Shown here: positions 53,696 through 62,469 of the stretch, in pieces
Layout: every line of letters starts with the position of its first letter
How positions within the stretch are numbered: the stretch's first letter is position 1
NCBI RefSeq assembly: GCF_003028855.1
Contig: NZ_CP028324.1
Location: 3,968,001-4,032,000, forward strand
Direction of reading: 5' to 3'
DNA length: 64,000 bases
Origin: Pseudoduganella armeniaca
GTDB lineage: Bacteria; Pseudomonadota; Gammaproteobacteria; Burkholderiales; Burkholderiaceae_D
Program-made: the position numbers and the translations under genes
Notes under the pieces: model-generated
The model's input: only the letters and a program-made list of their open reading frames with translations
What the model was told of the DNA's origin: nothing
Database searches by the model: none

Positions 53696-56293
53696 ATGAA
53701 CACGATGATCGCCGCGTGCGGCCAGCCGCGCGACCAGCTGCGCAACCAGCTCAAGGGCCGGCTGAAGTCGGACCGCCAGGTCGTCATCGCGACCTTCCAC
53801 CAGGACGGCAAGCCGGAAAAGCTGCTGCGTGGCCTGCGCCAGAGCGTGGATGCGGTGCTGGAGCAGGCCTGGCACGAGTCCGGTCTGCCGTCCGAGACGG
53901 CGCTGGTCGGCGTGGGCGGGTACGGGCGCGGCGAGCTGTTCCCCCACTCCGACGTGGACGTGCTGATCCTGCTGCACCAGGCACCGAGCGAAGAGACCCG
54001 CCACAAGCTGGAGGAATTCGTCCAGCTGCTGTGGGACCTGGGCCTGGAGATCGGCAGCAGCATCCGCACCATCGACGAATGCCTGGTCGAGTCGAAGGCC
54101 GACATCACGGTGCAAACCAGCCTGCTGGAAGCGCGCTGCGTGGCCGGCAACCGCCAGCTGTTCGAGCAGCTGCAGCAGGCCTATGACGCGGCGATGGACC
54201 CGCAGGCGTTCTTCCATGCGAAGACGTCGGAGATGCGCCAGCGCCACGCCAAGTACGAGGACACGGCGTTCTCGCTCGAACCCAATTGCAAGGAAAGCCC
54301 GGGCGGCCTGCGCGACCTGCAGGTGATCCTGTGGGTGGCCAAGGCCGCCGGCCTGGCCAGCTCCTGGCGCACCCTGGCCACGCGCGGCCTGATCACGCAG
54401 ACCGAAGCGCGCCAGCTGATGGAGAAGGAGCGCGCCTTCAAGGACATCCGCGTGCGCCTGCACCTGCACGCCGGCCGGCGCGAGGACCGCCTGGTGTTCG
54501 ACGTGCAGACCGCCGTGGCGGAAAGCCTGGGCCTGCAGACGACCGGCAGCGGCATCCACATGCGCCGCGCCAGCGAGTACCTGATGCAACGCTACTACTG
54601 GGCCGCCAAGACCGTCACGCAGCTCAATACCATCCTGCTGCAGAACATCGAGGCGATGCTGTTCCCGCAGGGCGGCGAGCCGCAGCCGATCAACCCCCGC
54701 TTCAACGAAGTCAATGGCTTCATCGACATCAGCAGCGACGACGTGTTCGAGCGCACGCCCTCGGCGATGCTGGAGATTTTTGTCCTGATGACGGAGCGCC
54801 CGGCACTCAAGGGCATCACGGCGCGCGCCACGCGCGCGCTGTGGCACGAGCGCTTCAAGATCGACGGGCGCTTCCGGGCCGACCCGGTCAACCGCGCCTA
54901 CTTCCTGCGCATCCTGCAGGCGCCGGTCGGCATCATCCACGCGCTGCGGCGCATGAACGACCTGTCGATCCTGGGCCGCTACCTGCCGAACTTCCGCAAG
55001 ATCGTCGGCCAGATGCAGCACGACCTGTTCCACGTCTACACGGTCGACCAGCACATCCTGATGGTGGTGCGCAATATGCGCCGCTTCACGATGACGGAGC
55101 ACGCGCACGAATACCCGTTCTGCAGCCAGCTGATGGCGAACTACCCGCAGCACTGGCTGCTGTACGTCGCGGCCCTGTTCCACGACATCGCCAAGGGCCG
55201 CGGCGGCGACCACTCCAAGCTGGGCGTGGCCGACGTGGTGCAGTTCTGCCAGGATCACGGCATGAGCGCGGACGAGACGGAGCTGGTCGCCTTCCTGGTC
55301 GAGCAGCACCTGTTGATGTCGACGGTGGCGCAGAAGCAGGACCTGTCCGACCCGGACGTGATCGCGGCCTTCGCGAAAACCGTCAAGGACGAGCGCCACC
55401 TGACCGGCCTGTACCTGCTGACGGTGGCCGACATCCGCGGCACCAGCCCGAAGGTGTGGAACGCCTGGAAGGCCAAGCTGCTGGAAGACCTGTACAAGAT
55501 GACCTTGCGCGTGCTGGGCGGCGAGCCGCCGTCGGCCGACCGCGAGCTGAAGAACCGCCAGCAGGAGGCGCTGGCCACGCTGCGCCTGTACGGCCTGCCG
55601 CCGGACGCGCACGAGCCGCTGTGGCAGCAGCTGGACATGGCCTACTTCCTGCGCCACGACTCCTCCGACATCGCCTGGCAGACGCGCGCGTTGTACGACC
55701 GCCTGAACAGCGACAAGCCGGTGGTGAAATGCCGCCTGGCGCCGATCGGCGAGGGCCTGCAGATCGCGGTCTACGTGCGCGACCAGCCCGACCTGTTCGC
55801 GCGCATCTGCGGCTATTTCGACCGCAAGAACTTCTCGATCCTGGACGCCAAGATCCACACGACCAAGCACGGCTACGCGCTCGACACCTTCCTCGTCACC
55901 GAGCAGAGCTTCGCCAAGAGCTACCGCGACATCATCAGCCTGATCGAGCACGAGCTGTGCGACCTGCTCATCACGGCGGCGCCGCTGCAGCCGCCCTCGC
56001 GCGGCCGGCTGTCGCGCCTGTCGCGCACCTTCCCGATCCAGCCGACGGTGGACCTGCGGCCGGACGAACGGGGCCAATACTATTTGCTGTCCGTGGCGGC
56101 CAACGACCGCACCGGCCTGTTGTACTCCATCGCCAACGTGCTGACCAAGTACAAGGTCAACCTGCACACGGCCAAGATCATGACGCTGGGCGAACGCGTC
56201 GAAGACGTCTTCATCGTCGACGGCGCCGCGCTGGCCAACACGCGCACCCAGCTGCAACTCGAAACCGATTTACTGGAAGCTTTGAAAGTCTGA
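53696..56293 (+). CDS. glnD: bifunctional uridylyltransferase/uridylyl-removing enzyme (GlnD)
   Basis: GlnD reads glutamine levels and uridylylates or deuridylylates PII. The 865-residue protein has a nucleotidyltransferase domain (GVGGYGRGELFPHSDVDVLI) and a GlnD helical domain. It has an HD domain for uridylyl removal (ALFHDIAKGRGGDHS) and two C-terminal ACT domains (about 680-760 and 790-865; FDRKNFSILDAKI and DRTGLLYSIANVL). Its stop shares one base with the next start (TGATG), so translation is coupled. PII itself is not in the window. Confidence 0.97.
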   Translation: MNTMIAACGQPRDQLRNQLKGRLKSDRQVVIATFHQDGKPEKLLRGLRQSVDAVLEQAWHESGLPSETALVGVGGYGRGELFPHSDVDVLILLHQAPSEETRHKLEEFVQLLWDLGLEIGSSIRTIDECLVESKADITVQTSLLEARCVAGNRQLFEQLQQAYDAAMDPQAFFHAKTSEMRQRHAKYEDTAFSLEPNCKESPGGLRDLQVILWVAKAAGLASSWRTLATRGLITQTEARQLMEKERAFKDIRVRLHLHAGRREDRLVFDVQTAVAESLGLQTTGSGIHMRRASEYLMQRYYWAAKTVTQLNTILLQNIEAMLFPQGGEPQPINPRFNEVNGFIDISSDDVFERTPSAMLEIFVLMTERPALKGITARATRALWHERFKIDGRFRADPVNRAYFLRILQAPVGIIHALRRMNDLSILGRYLPNFRKIVGQMQHDLFHVYTVDQHILMVVRNMRRFTMTEHAHEYPFCSQLMANYPQHWLLYVAALFHDIAKGRGGDHSKLGVADVVQFCQDHGMSADETELVAFLVEQHLLMSTVAQKQDLSDPDVIAAFAKTVKDERHLTGLYLLTVADIRGTSPKVWNAWKAKLLEDLYKMTLRVLGGEPPSADRELKNRQQEALATLRLYGLPPDAHEPLWQQLDMAYFLRHDSSDIAWQTRALYDRLNSDKPVVKCRLAPIGEGLQIAVYVRDQPDLFARICGYFDRKNFSILDAKIHTTKHGYALDTFLVTEQSFAKSYRDIISLIEHELCDLLITAAPLQPPSRGRLSRLSRTFPIQPTVDLRPDERGQYYLLSVAANDRTGLLYSIANVLTKYKVNLHTAKIMTLGERVEDVFIVDGAALANTRTQLQLETDLLEALKV

Positions 56294-57042
56294 TGTCTGA
56301 AGAATTACTACGCCTGTCCAAGCGCATGTCCGAACTGGGCCTGTGTTCCCGCCGCGAGGCCGACGAATGGATCGCCAAGGGCTGGGTGCGGGTCGACGGC
56401 AAGGTCGTGTCCGAACTGGGCACCAAGGTCTACCCGAGCCAGAAGGTGACGGTGGAGCGCCAGGCCGCCGCCGAGCAGTCCAAGCGCGTGACGATCCTGG
56501 TCAACAAGCCGATGGGCTATGTGTCGGGCCAGGCGGAGGACGGCTACACGCCGGCCGTCGCCCTGATCAAGCCGGAGAACCGCTGGGCCGACGATCCTGC
56601 GCCGGAGCAGTTCCATCCGACCCAGCTGCGCAGCCTGGTGCCGGCGGGCCGGCTGGACATCGATTCGGTGGGCCTGTTGGTACTGACGCAAGACGGCCGC
56701 ATCGCGAAACACCTGATCGGGCACGACACGGAGATCGACAAGGAGTACCTTGTACGGGTGCAGTACTCGAAACCGGGCAAGCTGCCGGATGCCGACCTGA
56801 AAAAGCTGAACCATGGCTTGTGGATGGACGGCAAGCCGCTGCTGCCCGCGAAAGTGCGCTGGCAGAATGACGACCAGCTCAGCTTCACGCTGCGCGAGGG
56901 GAAGAAGCGCCAGATCCGGCGCATGTGCGAGATGGTGGGCCTGAAAGTGGTCGGCCTGAAGCGCGTGCGCATCGGCAAGGTCAAGCTGGGCGACCTGCCG
57001 GTGGGGCAATGGCGTTATCTTTCTCCCGAAGAAAGATTCTAG
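56293..57042 (+). CDS. RsuA/RluB/RluF-family rRNA pseudouridine synthase
   Basis: The 249-residue protein has an S4 RNA-binding domain (LSKRMSELGLCSRREADEWI, then GWVRVDGKVVSEL). The catalytic domain has PAGRLDIDSVGLLVLTQDG (Asp in GRLD) and KEYLVRVQ, and ends with GKKRQIRRMCEMVGLKV. The spacing and the insertion ENRWADDPAPEQF suggest the RluF-like branch, but the exact uridine cannot be told. It is translationally coupled to glnD. Confidence 0.92.
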   Translation: MSEELLRLSKRMSELGLCSRREADEWIAKGWVRVDGKVVSELGTKVYPSQKVTVERQAAAEQSKRVTILVNKPMGYVSGQAEDGYTPAVALIKPENRWADDPAPEQFHPTQLRSLVPAGRLDIDSVGLLVLTQDGRIAKHLIGHDTEIDKEYLVRVQYSKPGKLPDADLKKLNHGLWMDGKPLLPAKVRWQNDDQLSFTLREGKKRQIRRMCEMVGLKVVGLKRVRIGKVKLGDLPVGQWRYLSPEERF

Positions 57043-57254
57043 TCCTTAAAACAACAAAGTTGCTGCGGTTTAAAGCTTTACTGATATCCTTCTACGTGTA
57101 AATACGCATGAGAGCACCTTCCAAACAACGGCGCGAGCGGGCCACCTGGCTCAATACGATGGCCGTGCGGACGTTCAGCGCGAAGCGCCGTCCGAAATGG
57201 ACCGCCGCGCAGGTCTTCCGCGGTGCTTTCCTGCGCAACAGCCCAGGGGACGCA

Positions 57255-58061
57255 ATGAGCAACCTATCCGTAGCCAGCCACCAAGCCGCCTTGCTCGATG
57301 CAACGGCGGCGTGCCAGCCAAATCCACACCGCAAGGGCCCGCCGCGCCCGGCCGACGCGCTCGAGCGCATCGCCATCACGGCGCCCTCGCACGAGATCAC
57401 CGACATCGACCAGATCGGCGATTCGCTGCAGATGCTGGCCGAACGGGGCGATGCCGTGTCGATCTACCCGGCCGGCGACAGCACGCCGATCCTGGCTCGC
57501 ATCCTGTGGGTGCATCCGGAGGAGCCGCGCTTCATGCTGGAGCTCAACGAAGGCGCCGTGCTGCCGCTGGGCCGGTGTACTTTCGTGGCCATGCTGCAGT
57601 CGGCGCGCTTCCAGTTCGACCTGTCGGCCGACTGGCAGGCCGAACCCGGCCACCCGACCTACGTGCCGGCCGTGTTCCCGGAACGCGCCGTGGTATTGAA
57701 CCGCCGCTCGACGATCCGCCTGGAGACGCCGCTGGCCAGCACGTTCAACGCGTCGTTCGTCCTGTTCGGCAATCCCTATGAATTGCAGCTGTACGACGTG
57801 TCCGCCGGCGGTGTCGGCATGCGCTGCGCGCCGCGCGATGCGGCCGGCCTGCACATCGGCCGCAAGCTGCAGCGCGTGCGGCTGGAGCTGGGTGTCGACA
57901 CGGTCGTCATCTGCGACCTGGAAATCCGCCTGGCGCGGCGCTTCCGCTCCTTCCTGCTGGGCGAGCAACTGCAGATCGGCTGCCAGTTCGTCAACCTGTC
58001 GCCGCAGATGCAGCAGGAAGTCGAGCGGGTGCTGGCGCGCATGAGCGCCAGCCGCCGCTGA
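57255..58061 (+). CDS. YcgR-like flagellar brake protein (PilZ domain)
   Basis: The 268-residue protein has a YcgR N-terminal domain (about 35-150; ITDIDQIGDSLQMLAERGDA) and a C-terminal PilZ domain. The cyclic di-GMP motifs are visible as NRRSTIRLE (RxxxR type) and DVSAGGVGM. YcgR slows the flagellar motor when cyclic di-GMP is high. Start 57255 (MSNLSVASHQ) follows AGGGGA; the ATG at 57108 adds a basic stretch not expected in the family. A palindrome interrupted by an IS lies directly after its stop. The EAL protein at 29627 could be a source of the signal control. Confidence 0.85.
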   Translation: MSNLSVASHQAALLDATAACQPNPHRKGPPRPADALERIAITAPSHEITDIDQIGDSLQMLAERGDAVSIYPAGDSTPILARILWVHPEEPRFMLELNEGAVLPLGRCTFVAMLQSARFQFDLSADWQAEPGHPTYVPAVFPERAVVLNRRSTIRLETPLASTFNASFVLFGNPYELQLYDVSAGGVGMRCAPRDAAGLHIGRKLQRVRLELGVDTVVICDLEIRLARRFRSFLLGEQLQIGCQFVNLSPQMQQEVERVLARMSASRR

Positions 58062-58174
58062 ACGCCGGGGACAGGCAGCCGTCTGGCGGCCTTCCGGCCG
58101 TCAGACAGCTGCCTGAGAGGTTCCAGGTTTCATAGACATCTCGTTTTAGGGGACAATATCCCCTAGAGGAACCT

Positions 58175-58525
58175 ATGAAATCAAAGCCACGTATTGCTGC
58201 TATTGCAGCCGATTCAACGAAGGAACCGCAACCACGAGCGGTGTTCACGAAAGAGTTCAAGCTCGCCGCAGTCGCGCGGATGAAGGACGATAACCAGAGC
58301 GTGTCGGCGCTGGCTGTAGAGCTTGGTGTGCGCCGCACGCAACTCTACAAATGGGCCGCAGCGCTTGATCAAGGCGGTCCTGAATCGAGCTTTGGCGCCC
58401 GAGGACGCAAGCCAGGGCAGAAGGAATCAGAGACTGCGAAGCTGCAACGCAAGATCAAGGCGCTTGAGCAGGAGGTCGAGATCCTAAAAAAGTTCGACGC
58501 GTACTTGAAGCGAGGGAAGCGGTAA
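58175..58525 (+). CDS. IS3-family OrfA (helix-turn-helix protein)
   Basis: The 116-residue protein has the InsA-type helix-turn-helix (FTKEFKLAAVARMKDDNQSV, then SALAVELGVRRTQLYKWAAA). A leucine-zipper coil follows near the end (KLQRKIKALEQEVEILKKFD). It binds the IS ends and controls transposition. AGAGGAACC stands before ATG 58175. Near its 3' end a slippery AAAAAAG (58486-58492) lies in the correct phase (A AAA AAG) for -1 frameshifting into the transposase frame. Confidence 0.92.
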   Translation: MKSKPRIAAIAADSTKEPQPRAVFTKEFKLAAVARMKDDNQSVSALAVELGVRRTQLYKWAAALDQGGPESSFGARGRKPGQKESETAKLQRKIKALEQEVEILKKFDAYLKRGKR

Positions 58526-59379
58526 AGTACGCCTACATCGAACGGCACTCAAAGACCTATCCAATCAAGGCGCTCTGCCGCGCGCTCGAAATTTGCCGTG
58601 CCAGCTACTACGCCTATCGCGACAGGGCACCGAGCATCCGTTCTATGCAGAACCTTGAGCTGCGAGAGAAAATCGTGCAGCTGCATCAGCTACATCGGAA
58701 TGCTTTGGGCATTGTCCGGACCTGGAAAATGCTCAATCAGCAGAACATCGTTTGCGGCAAACACCGTGTGGCGCGGTTGCGTAAGGATGCAGGGCTGGTG
58801 GCAAGGCGGGTGGCAAAATTTCGGGTGATGCACAAGCACCAAAACACCGCTCCCCCAGCACCAGACTTGGTCAAACGTGCCTTTAACGTAACCGCGCCGA
58901 ACCGCGTCTGGGTGGGCGATATCACGTCAATCATGACCGGTGAAGGCTGGTTGCACCTAGCCGTTGTACTGGACCTGTTTGCTCGTCGTATCGTAGGGTG
59001 GGCAATGGATGAACGGCAGCCAGCGGCGCTGCCATCGAAGGCATTACAGAATGCGATCGAGCAGCGCCGACCAGCGCCCGGATTGATCTGTCACACCGAT
59101 CAGGGCGCGGTCTATAGCGCAAACGAATACCAGGCCGTCGTCGAAAGCTTCGGGGGTAGGCAGAGCATGAGCCGCCGAGGAAACTGCCATGACAATGCTG
59201 TGGTGGAGAGCTTTTTCTCTACCCTCAAGAACGAGCTGACCCACCACACAACATACACCACGAGAGCTGAAGCAATCTCAGCCATATCGGACTACATCGA
59301 GCTGTACTACAATCGCGTGCGGCCTCACACAACGCTGAAGTACCGTAGCCCGATGCAGCTTGAAATGGAGCAGCTGTAG
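58486..59379 (+). CDS. IS3-family transposase, DDE domain (OrfB frame)
   Basis: After the -1 shift at 58486-58492 the frame is open for 297 codons and continues the OrfA coil as VRRVLEAREAVKYAYIE. The integrase core has the DDE residues in VWVGDITSI, HTDQGAVYS and NAVVESFFSTLKNEL, with the K-x-E-L segment and YNRVRPHTTLKYRSPMQ at the end. Length and order are normal for IS3-type transposases. An internal GTG/ATG near 58645 could give a separate OrfB. Confidence 0.92.
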   Translation, partial: KKVRRVLEAREAVKYAYIERHSKTYPIKALCRALEICRASYYAYRDRAPSIRSMQNLELREKIVQLHQLHRNALGIVRTWKMLNQQNIVCGKHRVARLRKDAGLVARRVAKFRVMHKHQNTAPPAPDLVKRAFNVTAPNRVWVGDITSIMTGEGWLHLAVVLDLFARRIVGWAMDERQPAALPSKALQNAIEQRRPAPGLICHTDQGAVYSANEYQAVVESFGGRQSMSRRGNCHDNAVVESFFSTLKNELTHHTTYTTRAEAISAISDYIELYYNRVRPHTTLKYRSPMQLEMEQL

Positions 59380-59432
59380 CCTAATTAATTTTGTCTACTA
59401 AACCTGGGATGGCTCAGCCTGTCCCCTTGAGT

Positions 59433-60830
59433 CTATGCCAGCGGCAGGCGCACCGTCGCCAGCAACCCGCCCGCCGCCGCTTCGCCCAGCACGATCGTCC
59501 CGCCATGCTGCATGACCACCGCATGGGCGATCGCCAGTCCCAGCCCGCTGCCGCTGTGCTTCTGGTCGGGTGCGCGGAAGAAGCGGTCGAACACCCGCTC
59601 GCGCCACGCGGGCGCGATGCCCGGCCCCGCGTCGGCCACCTCCAGCCGTGCCATGCCCTCCTCCAGCGCCAGGCTGACCGCCACGGTGGCGCCGGCGGGG
59701 CTGTACTTGATCGCGTTGTCGAGCAGGTTGTCCAGCAGCGACGTCAGGCCCTCGCGCCGGCCGCGCACACGCACCTGCTGCGCCGCCGCCAGGTCCAGGT
59801 CGACGCCACCGGCATCGGCCAGGCAGGACAGCGCCGCCATGCGCTCCTGCAACAATTCGTCCAGGTCCAGTGCCACCATCTCGTCGCGCGCGCTGTCGCC
59901 CGGCGATGCTTCGCTGCGCATCAGATTGAGCAACTGCCCGACCAGCCGGGCGGCGCGCGCGCTGGCGCTGACGATCCCCGCCAGCAGCTGGCGCTGGCCC
60001 GGGTCCTCGGCATGGGCGCGCAGCGCCTCCACGTTGATGCGCAGCGCGGCCAGCGGCGTGCGCAGTTCATGCGCGGCATCGGCGATGAAGGCCCGCTCGC
60101 GCCGGCTGGCATCGTCGACGCGGCGCATCAAGGCGTCGATGCTCTCGACCATCGTTGCCAGTTCGCGGTGGCGCGGCCGGAACGTCAGCGGCGCCAGGTC
60201 CTGCGGCCCGCGCGACGCCACCTCCTGGGCCACCCGGTTCCACGGCCGCAAGGCGAGGCGGATCGACAGCCAGGCGGGCGGAATCAGGAACGGGATGCTG
60301 ACCAGGATGGGCATCAGGTAGAAGCTGCGCGAATTGACCGTCAAGGCCACGTTCTTCCAGTCGCCCGGTGCGATGAACATCATCGTGACCGTCCCGTCGG
60401 GCGACTTGCGCGTGCGCGCGCGCCAGCGCACGCCGTCCACGACGAATGCCTCGATCGTGTCCAGGCGGCTATTGCGCACGCCCCGCGGCGCCGTCGGCGT
60501 GCGATAGATCTCCTGCCCCGCGCGGGTCAGCACGATGGCCGGCATGATGTGCGAATCTTCCGCCCCGGAGTCCTCGCTGATCGCGCGGTCGATGGCTGCC
60601 AGCGCGACCGTGCGGCGCTCGGGCCGGTCGTCCATGTTCTGCGCGACCGTCAGCACGGCATCGAACACGCCGTTATCCTTCAGCATCGAATGCTCGTTGA
60701 CACCTTCGAAGATGATCAACGCGGCGCTGACCAGCCACAACAGTCCAAGCAGCGCCATCTGGGCCAGCAGCAGCCGGCGTGTCAGGCTGGGCTGCAGCAA
60801 TGCGCGCAGCCAGGCCAGTGCGCGCGTCAT
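59433..60830 (-). CDS. sensor histidine kinase, QseC-like
   Basis: The 465-residue protein has two membrane segments (about 20-41 and 170-188) flanking a ~125-residue periplasmic sensor domain. A HAMP-like segment follows, then the phospho-acceptor H254 in DAAHELRTPLAALR and the ATPase domain (NLLDNAIKYSPAG, DAGPGI, GSGLGLAI). Its ATG overlaps the response-regulator stop by four bases. The pair resembles QseBC. A MipA/OmpV-type porin is divergent, as in several related operons; the signal is unknown. Confidence 0.9.
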   Translation of the reverse strand: MTRALAWLRALLQPSLTRRLLLAQMALLGLLWLVSAALIIFEGVNEHSMLKDNGVFDAVLTVAQNMDDRPERRTVALAAIDRAISEDSGAEDSHIMPAIVLTRAGQEIYRTPTAPRGVRNSRLDTIEAFVVDGVRWRARTRKSPDGTVTMMFIAPGDWKNVALTVNSRSFYLMPILVSIPFLIPPAWLSIRLALRPWNRVAQEVASRGPQDLAPLTFRPRHRELATMVESIDALMRRVDDASRRERAFIADAAHELRTPLAALRINVEALRAHAEDPGQRQLLAGIVSASARAARLVGQLLNLMRSEASPGDSARDEMVALDLDELLQERMAALSCLADAGGVDLDLAAAQQVRVRGRREGLTSLLDNLLDNAIKYSPAGATVAVSLALEEGMARLEVADAGPGIAPAWRERVFDRFFRAPDQKHSGSGLGLAIAHAVVMQHGGTIVLGEAAAGGLLATVRLPLA

Positions 60831-61510
60831 GGCGCGGCGCCGGCGGGCGGGCCGGCCTGGTCGATCACGTAGCCGACGCCGCGCACGGTGCGCACCAGGC
60901 CATCGCCGATCTTGCGGCGCAGGTTCGCCATGTGCACGTCCAGCGCGTTGCTGGCATTGGCCTGCGCACCGGGCAGCGCCTGTTCCTCCAGGTGACGGCG
61001 CGTGACGACACGGTCGGCCCGCATCATCAGCGTCTTCAGCAGGATGAATTCGCTGGCCGTCAGCTCCACCGGCCGCCCCGCCACCGTCACGCGCCGGGTC
61101 GACACGTGCAGGACGACACCGCGCAGCTCCAGCACCGCGCCGTCGAAGCCATAGCTGCGCCGCGCCAGCGCGCGCACGCGCGACAGCAGCTCGGCCAGTT
61201 CGAACGGCTTCACCAGGTAGTCGTCGGCGCCCGAGTCGAGGCCGCGCAACCGGTCCGGCAAGGCGTCGCGCGCGCTCAGGATCAGCACCGGCAGTTCGCT
61301 GCGCTCGCGCCGCAGCCGCGTCAACAGGGTCAGGCCGTCGCCATCCGGCAGGCCCAGGTCGAGCAGCACCAGGTCGCACCTGTCGCCTTCGAGCCACGTA
61401 TCGGCATCGTTCAGGTGGCGTACCCACACCACGTCCAGGCCCTGGTCGGCCAGCGCGATGCGCACGCCGTTGCCCAGGTCCATATCGTCTTCGATCAGCA
61501 GGATTTTCAT
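60827..61510 (-). CDS. OmpR/PhoB-type response regulator, QseB-like
   Basis: The 227-residue protein has a receiver domain with acidic pocket (IEDDMDLG), phospho-acceptor D51 in LLDLGLPDGDG and Lys in YLVKPF. The C-terminal winged helix has ELTASEFILLKTLM and NALDVHMANLRRKIG, ending GVGYVID. It heads the operon with the sensor kinase. The region ahead of it contains 11-bp-spaced repeats that could be its binding sites. Confidence 0.94.
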   Translation of the reverse strand: MKILLIEDDMDLGNGVRIALADQGLDVVWVRHLNDADTWLEGDRCDLVLLDLGLPDGDGLTLLTRLRRERSELPVLILSARDALPDRLRGLDSGADDYLVKPFELAELLSRVRALARRSYGFDGAVLELRGVVLHVSTRRVTVAGRPVELTASEFILLKTLMMRADRVVTRRHLEEQALPGAQANASNALDVHMANLRRKIGDGLVRTVRGVGYVIDQAGPPAGAAP

Positions 61511-61560
61511 GGGTCCCTATTAAACCACCGCCACATGAACGGCGGGTGAAGATGTGCCGT

Positions 61561-61600
61561 CTTCATGCAGGCTTCATGTGCGGCTCAGGTTGCGTTCATC
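61561..61600. promoter_or_regulatory. 11-bp-spaced direct repeats, candidate response-regulator site
   Basis: CTTCATG occurs at 61561 and 61572, with weaker copies in the same phase at 61583 (GCTCAGG) and 61594 (GTTCATC). The 11-bp period is typical of OmpR/PhoB-type binding. TGAAGA/TCTTCA (61548-61566) overlaps as an inverted pair. Confidence 0.5.
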
Positions 61601-61645
61601 GAGACCGGCGATACTGCCCGCTCCACAACTGACCCGGATCACGTA

Positions 61646-62428
61646 ATGAACAACAAATTCCGCCTGTTCACCCTCGCCGCCCTGCTTGCCGGCAGTGCCG
61701 CCCAAGCCGAAGACGACGCCAATGTCCTGACCCTGGGCGGCGGCATCGCCGGCGGGCCGCGCTACTCCGGCGCCGCGGAGCGGGTCATCGGCCCCGCGCT
61801 GGCGATCGACTACCAGATGGCCAACGGCTTCTATGCCAGCACCCTGCGCGGCATCGGCCATGGCCGCCAGCTGGGCCCCGTCAACGCCAGCGTCGCGCTG
61901 GGCTACCGGGGCGAACGTAGCGAGCGCGATCGCGACGGCTTGGGCGGGGCGCGTGGCAGCACGGCGCTGCGCGGCATGGGCGACGTCAAAGGCAGCGCCA
62001 CCGTGATGCTGCAGGGCGCCTACGAAATCGTCGACGGCCTGGAGCTGAGCGCGGCGGCGGAGCTGCCGCTCAGCCACCGCGCCAACGGCCGCACGCTGTC
62101 CCTCGGCCTGACCGGTACACTGTTCGAGCGCGCGACCGACCAGGTCACGCTGGCGCTATCGGCCAACGTGGGCGACCGCGATTACGTGCGCACATACTAC
62201 GGCGTCGACACGGCCCAGGCGGCGCGCAGCGGCTACCGCCAGTTCACGCCAAAAGCCGGCTTGTATGAAGTGGAACTTGGCATGACGTGGCGGCACCAGC
62301 TCGACGAACGCTGGTCCGTGACGACAATGCTGGGATTGACGGCGCTGACGCGCGACGCGGCCAGGAGCCCGCTGGCACGCAAGGACACGGCACCGACCGG
62401 CGCCGTGTTCGTGGCTTACCGCTTCTAG
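61646..62428 (+). CDS. MipA/OmpV-family outer-membrane protein
   Basis: The 260-residue protein has a signal peptide (MNNKFRLFTLAALLAGSAAQ, cleaved near QAED). The barrel pattern of the family is present (VLTLGGGIAGGPRYSGA, then GYRGERSERDRDGLGG, YYGVDTAQAARSGYRQF), and it ends in FVAYRF. Members are scaffold or stress porins, often placed beside QseBC-like systems. It is divergent from the regulator pair and has the repeat array in its upstream region. Confidence 0.93.
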   Translation: MNNKFRLFTLAALLAGSAAQAEDDANVLTLGGGIAGGPRYSGAAERVIGPALAIDYQMANGFYASTLRGIGHGRQLGPVNASVALGYRGERSERDRDGLGGARGSTALRGMGDVKGSATVMLQGAYEIVDGLELSAAAELPLSHRANGRTLSLGLTGTLFERATDQVTLALSANVGDRDYVRTYYGVDTAQAARSGYRQFTPKAGLYEVELGMTWRHQLDERWSVTTMLGLTALTRDAARSPLARKDTAPTGAVFVAYRF

Positions 62429-62433
62429 CAGCA

Positions 62434-62461
62434 GCGCGGCCCGGCGCAACCTGGGCCGCGC
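62434..62461. terminator. hairpin between convergent genes
   Basis: GCGCGGCCC (62434-62442) pairs with GGGCCGCGC (62453-62461) around a 10-base loop. It sits between the MipA/OmpV stop and the OPT transporter stop. There is no T-run, so it may end transcription only weakly. Confidence 0.5.
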
Positions 62462-62469
62462 GGATCGTC

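Larger units (their letters stand above)
58114..59416 (+). mobile_element. IS3-family insertion sequence, apparently complete
   Basis: The 1303-bp element begins TGAGAGGTTCCAGGTTTCAT and ends with the imperfect inverse repeat (59392-59416; AACCTGGGATGGCTCA). The ends match at about 18 of 25 positions. A 3-bp GCC duplication flanks it. Two overlapping frames with a slippery A6G site encode OrfA and OrfAB. Both frames are intact, so it may be active. Confidence 0.92.
58067..59426. repeat. intergenic palindrome split by an IS element
   Basis: The left arm 58067-58091 (beginning GGGGACAGGCAGC) pairs with 58096-58113 and, beyond the IS, with TGTCCCC at 59420-59426. The loop is TTCC (58092-58095). 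Without the element the stem is 25 bp with two mismatches, of the same size as the copies at 17189 and 29559. GCC is duplicated on both sides of the IS (58111-58113 and 59417-59419). Confidence 0.85.

Noticed and set aside
53615..56257. 880-codon open frame antisense to glnD
   Set aside because: It has the same low-complexity composition and no start signal; glnD is unambiguous on the other strand.
57108..57254. N-terminal extension of the PilZ protein from an upstream ATG
   Set aside because: The extra 49 residues are basic and unlike YcgR proteins, while a good ribosome-binding site stands before the ATG at 57255.
58114..59416. IS element as one end of a composite transposon
   Set aside because: No second copy is present and the neighbouring genes on both sides are ordinary chromosomal functions.
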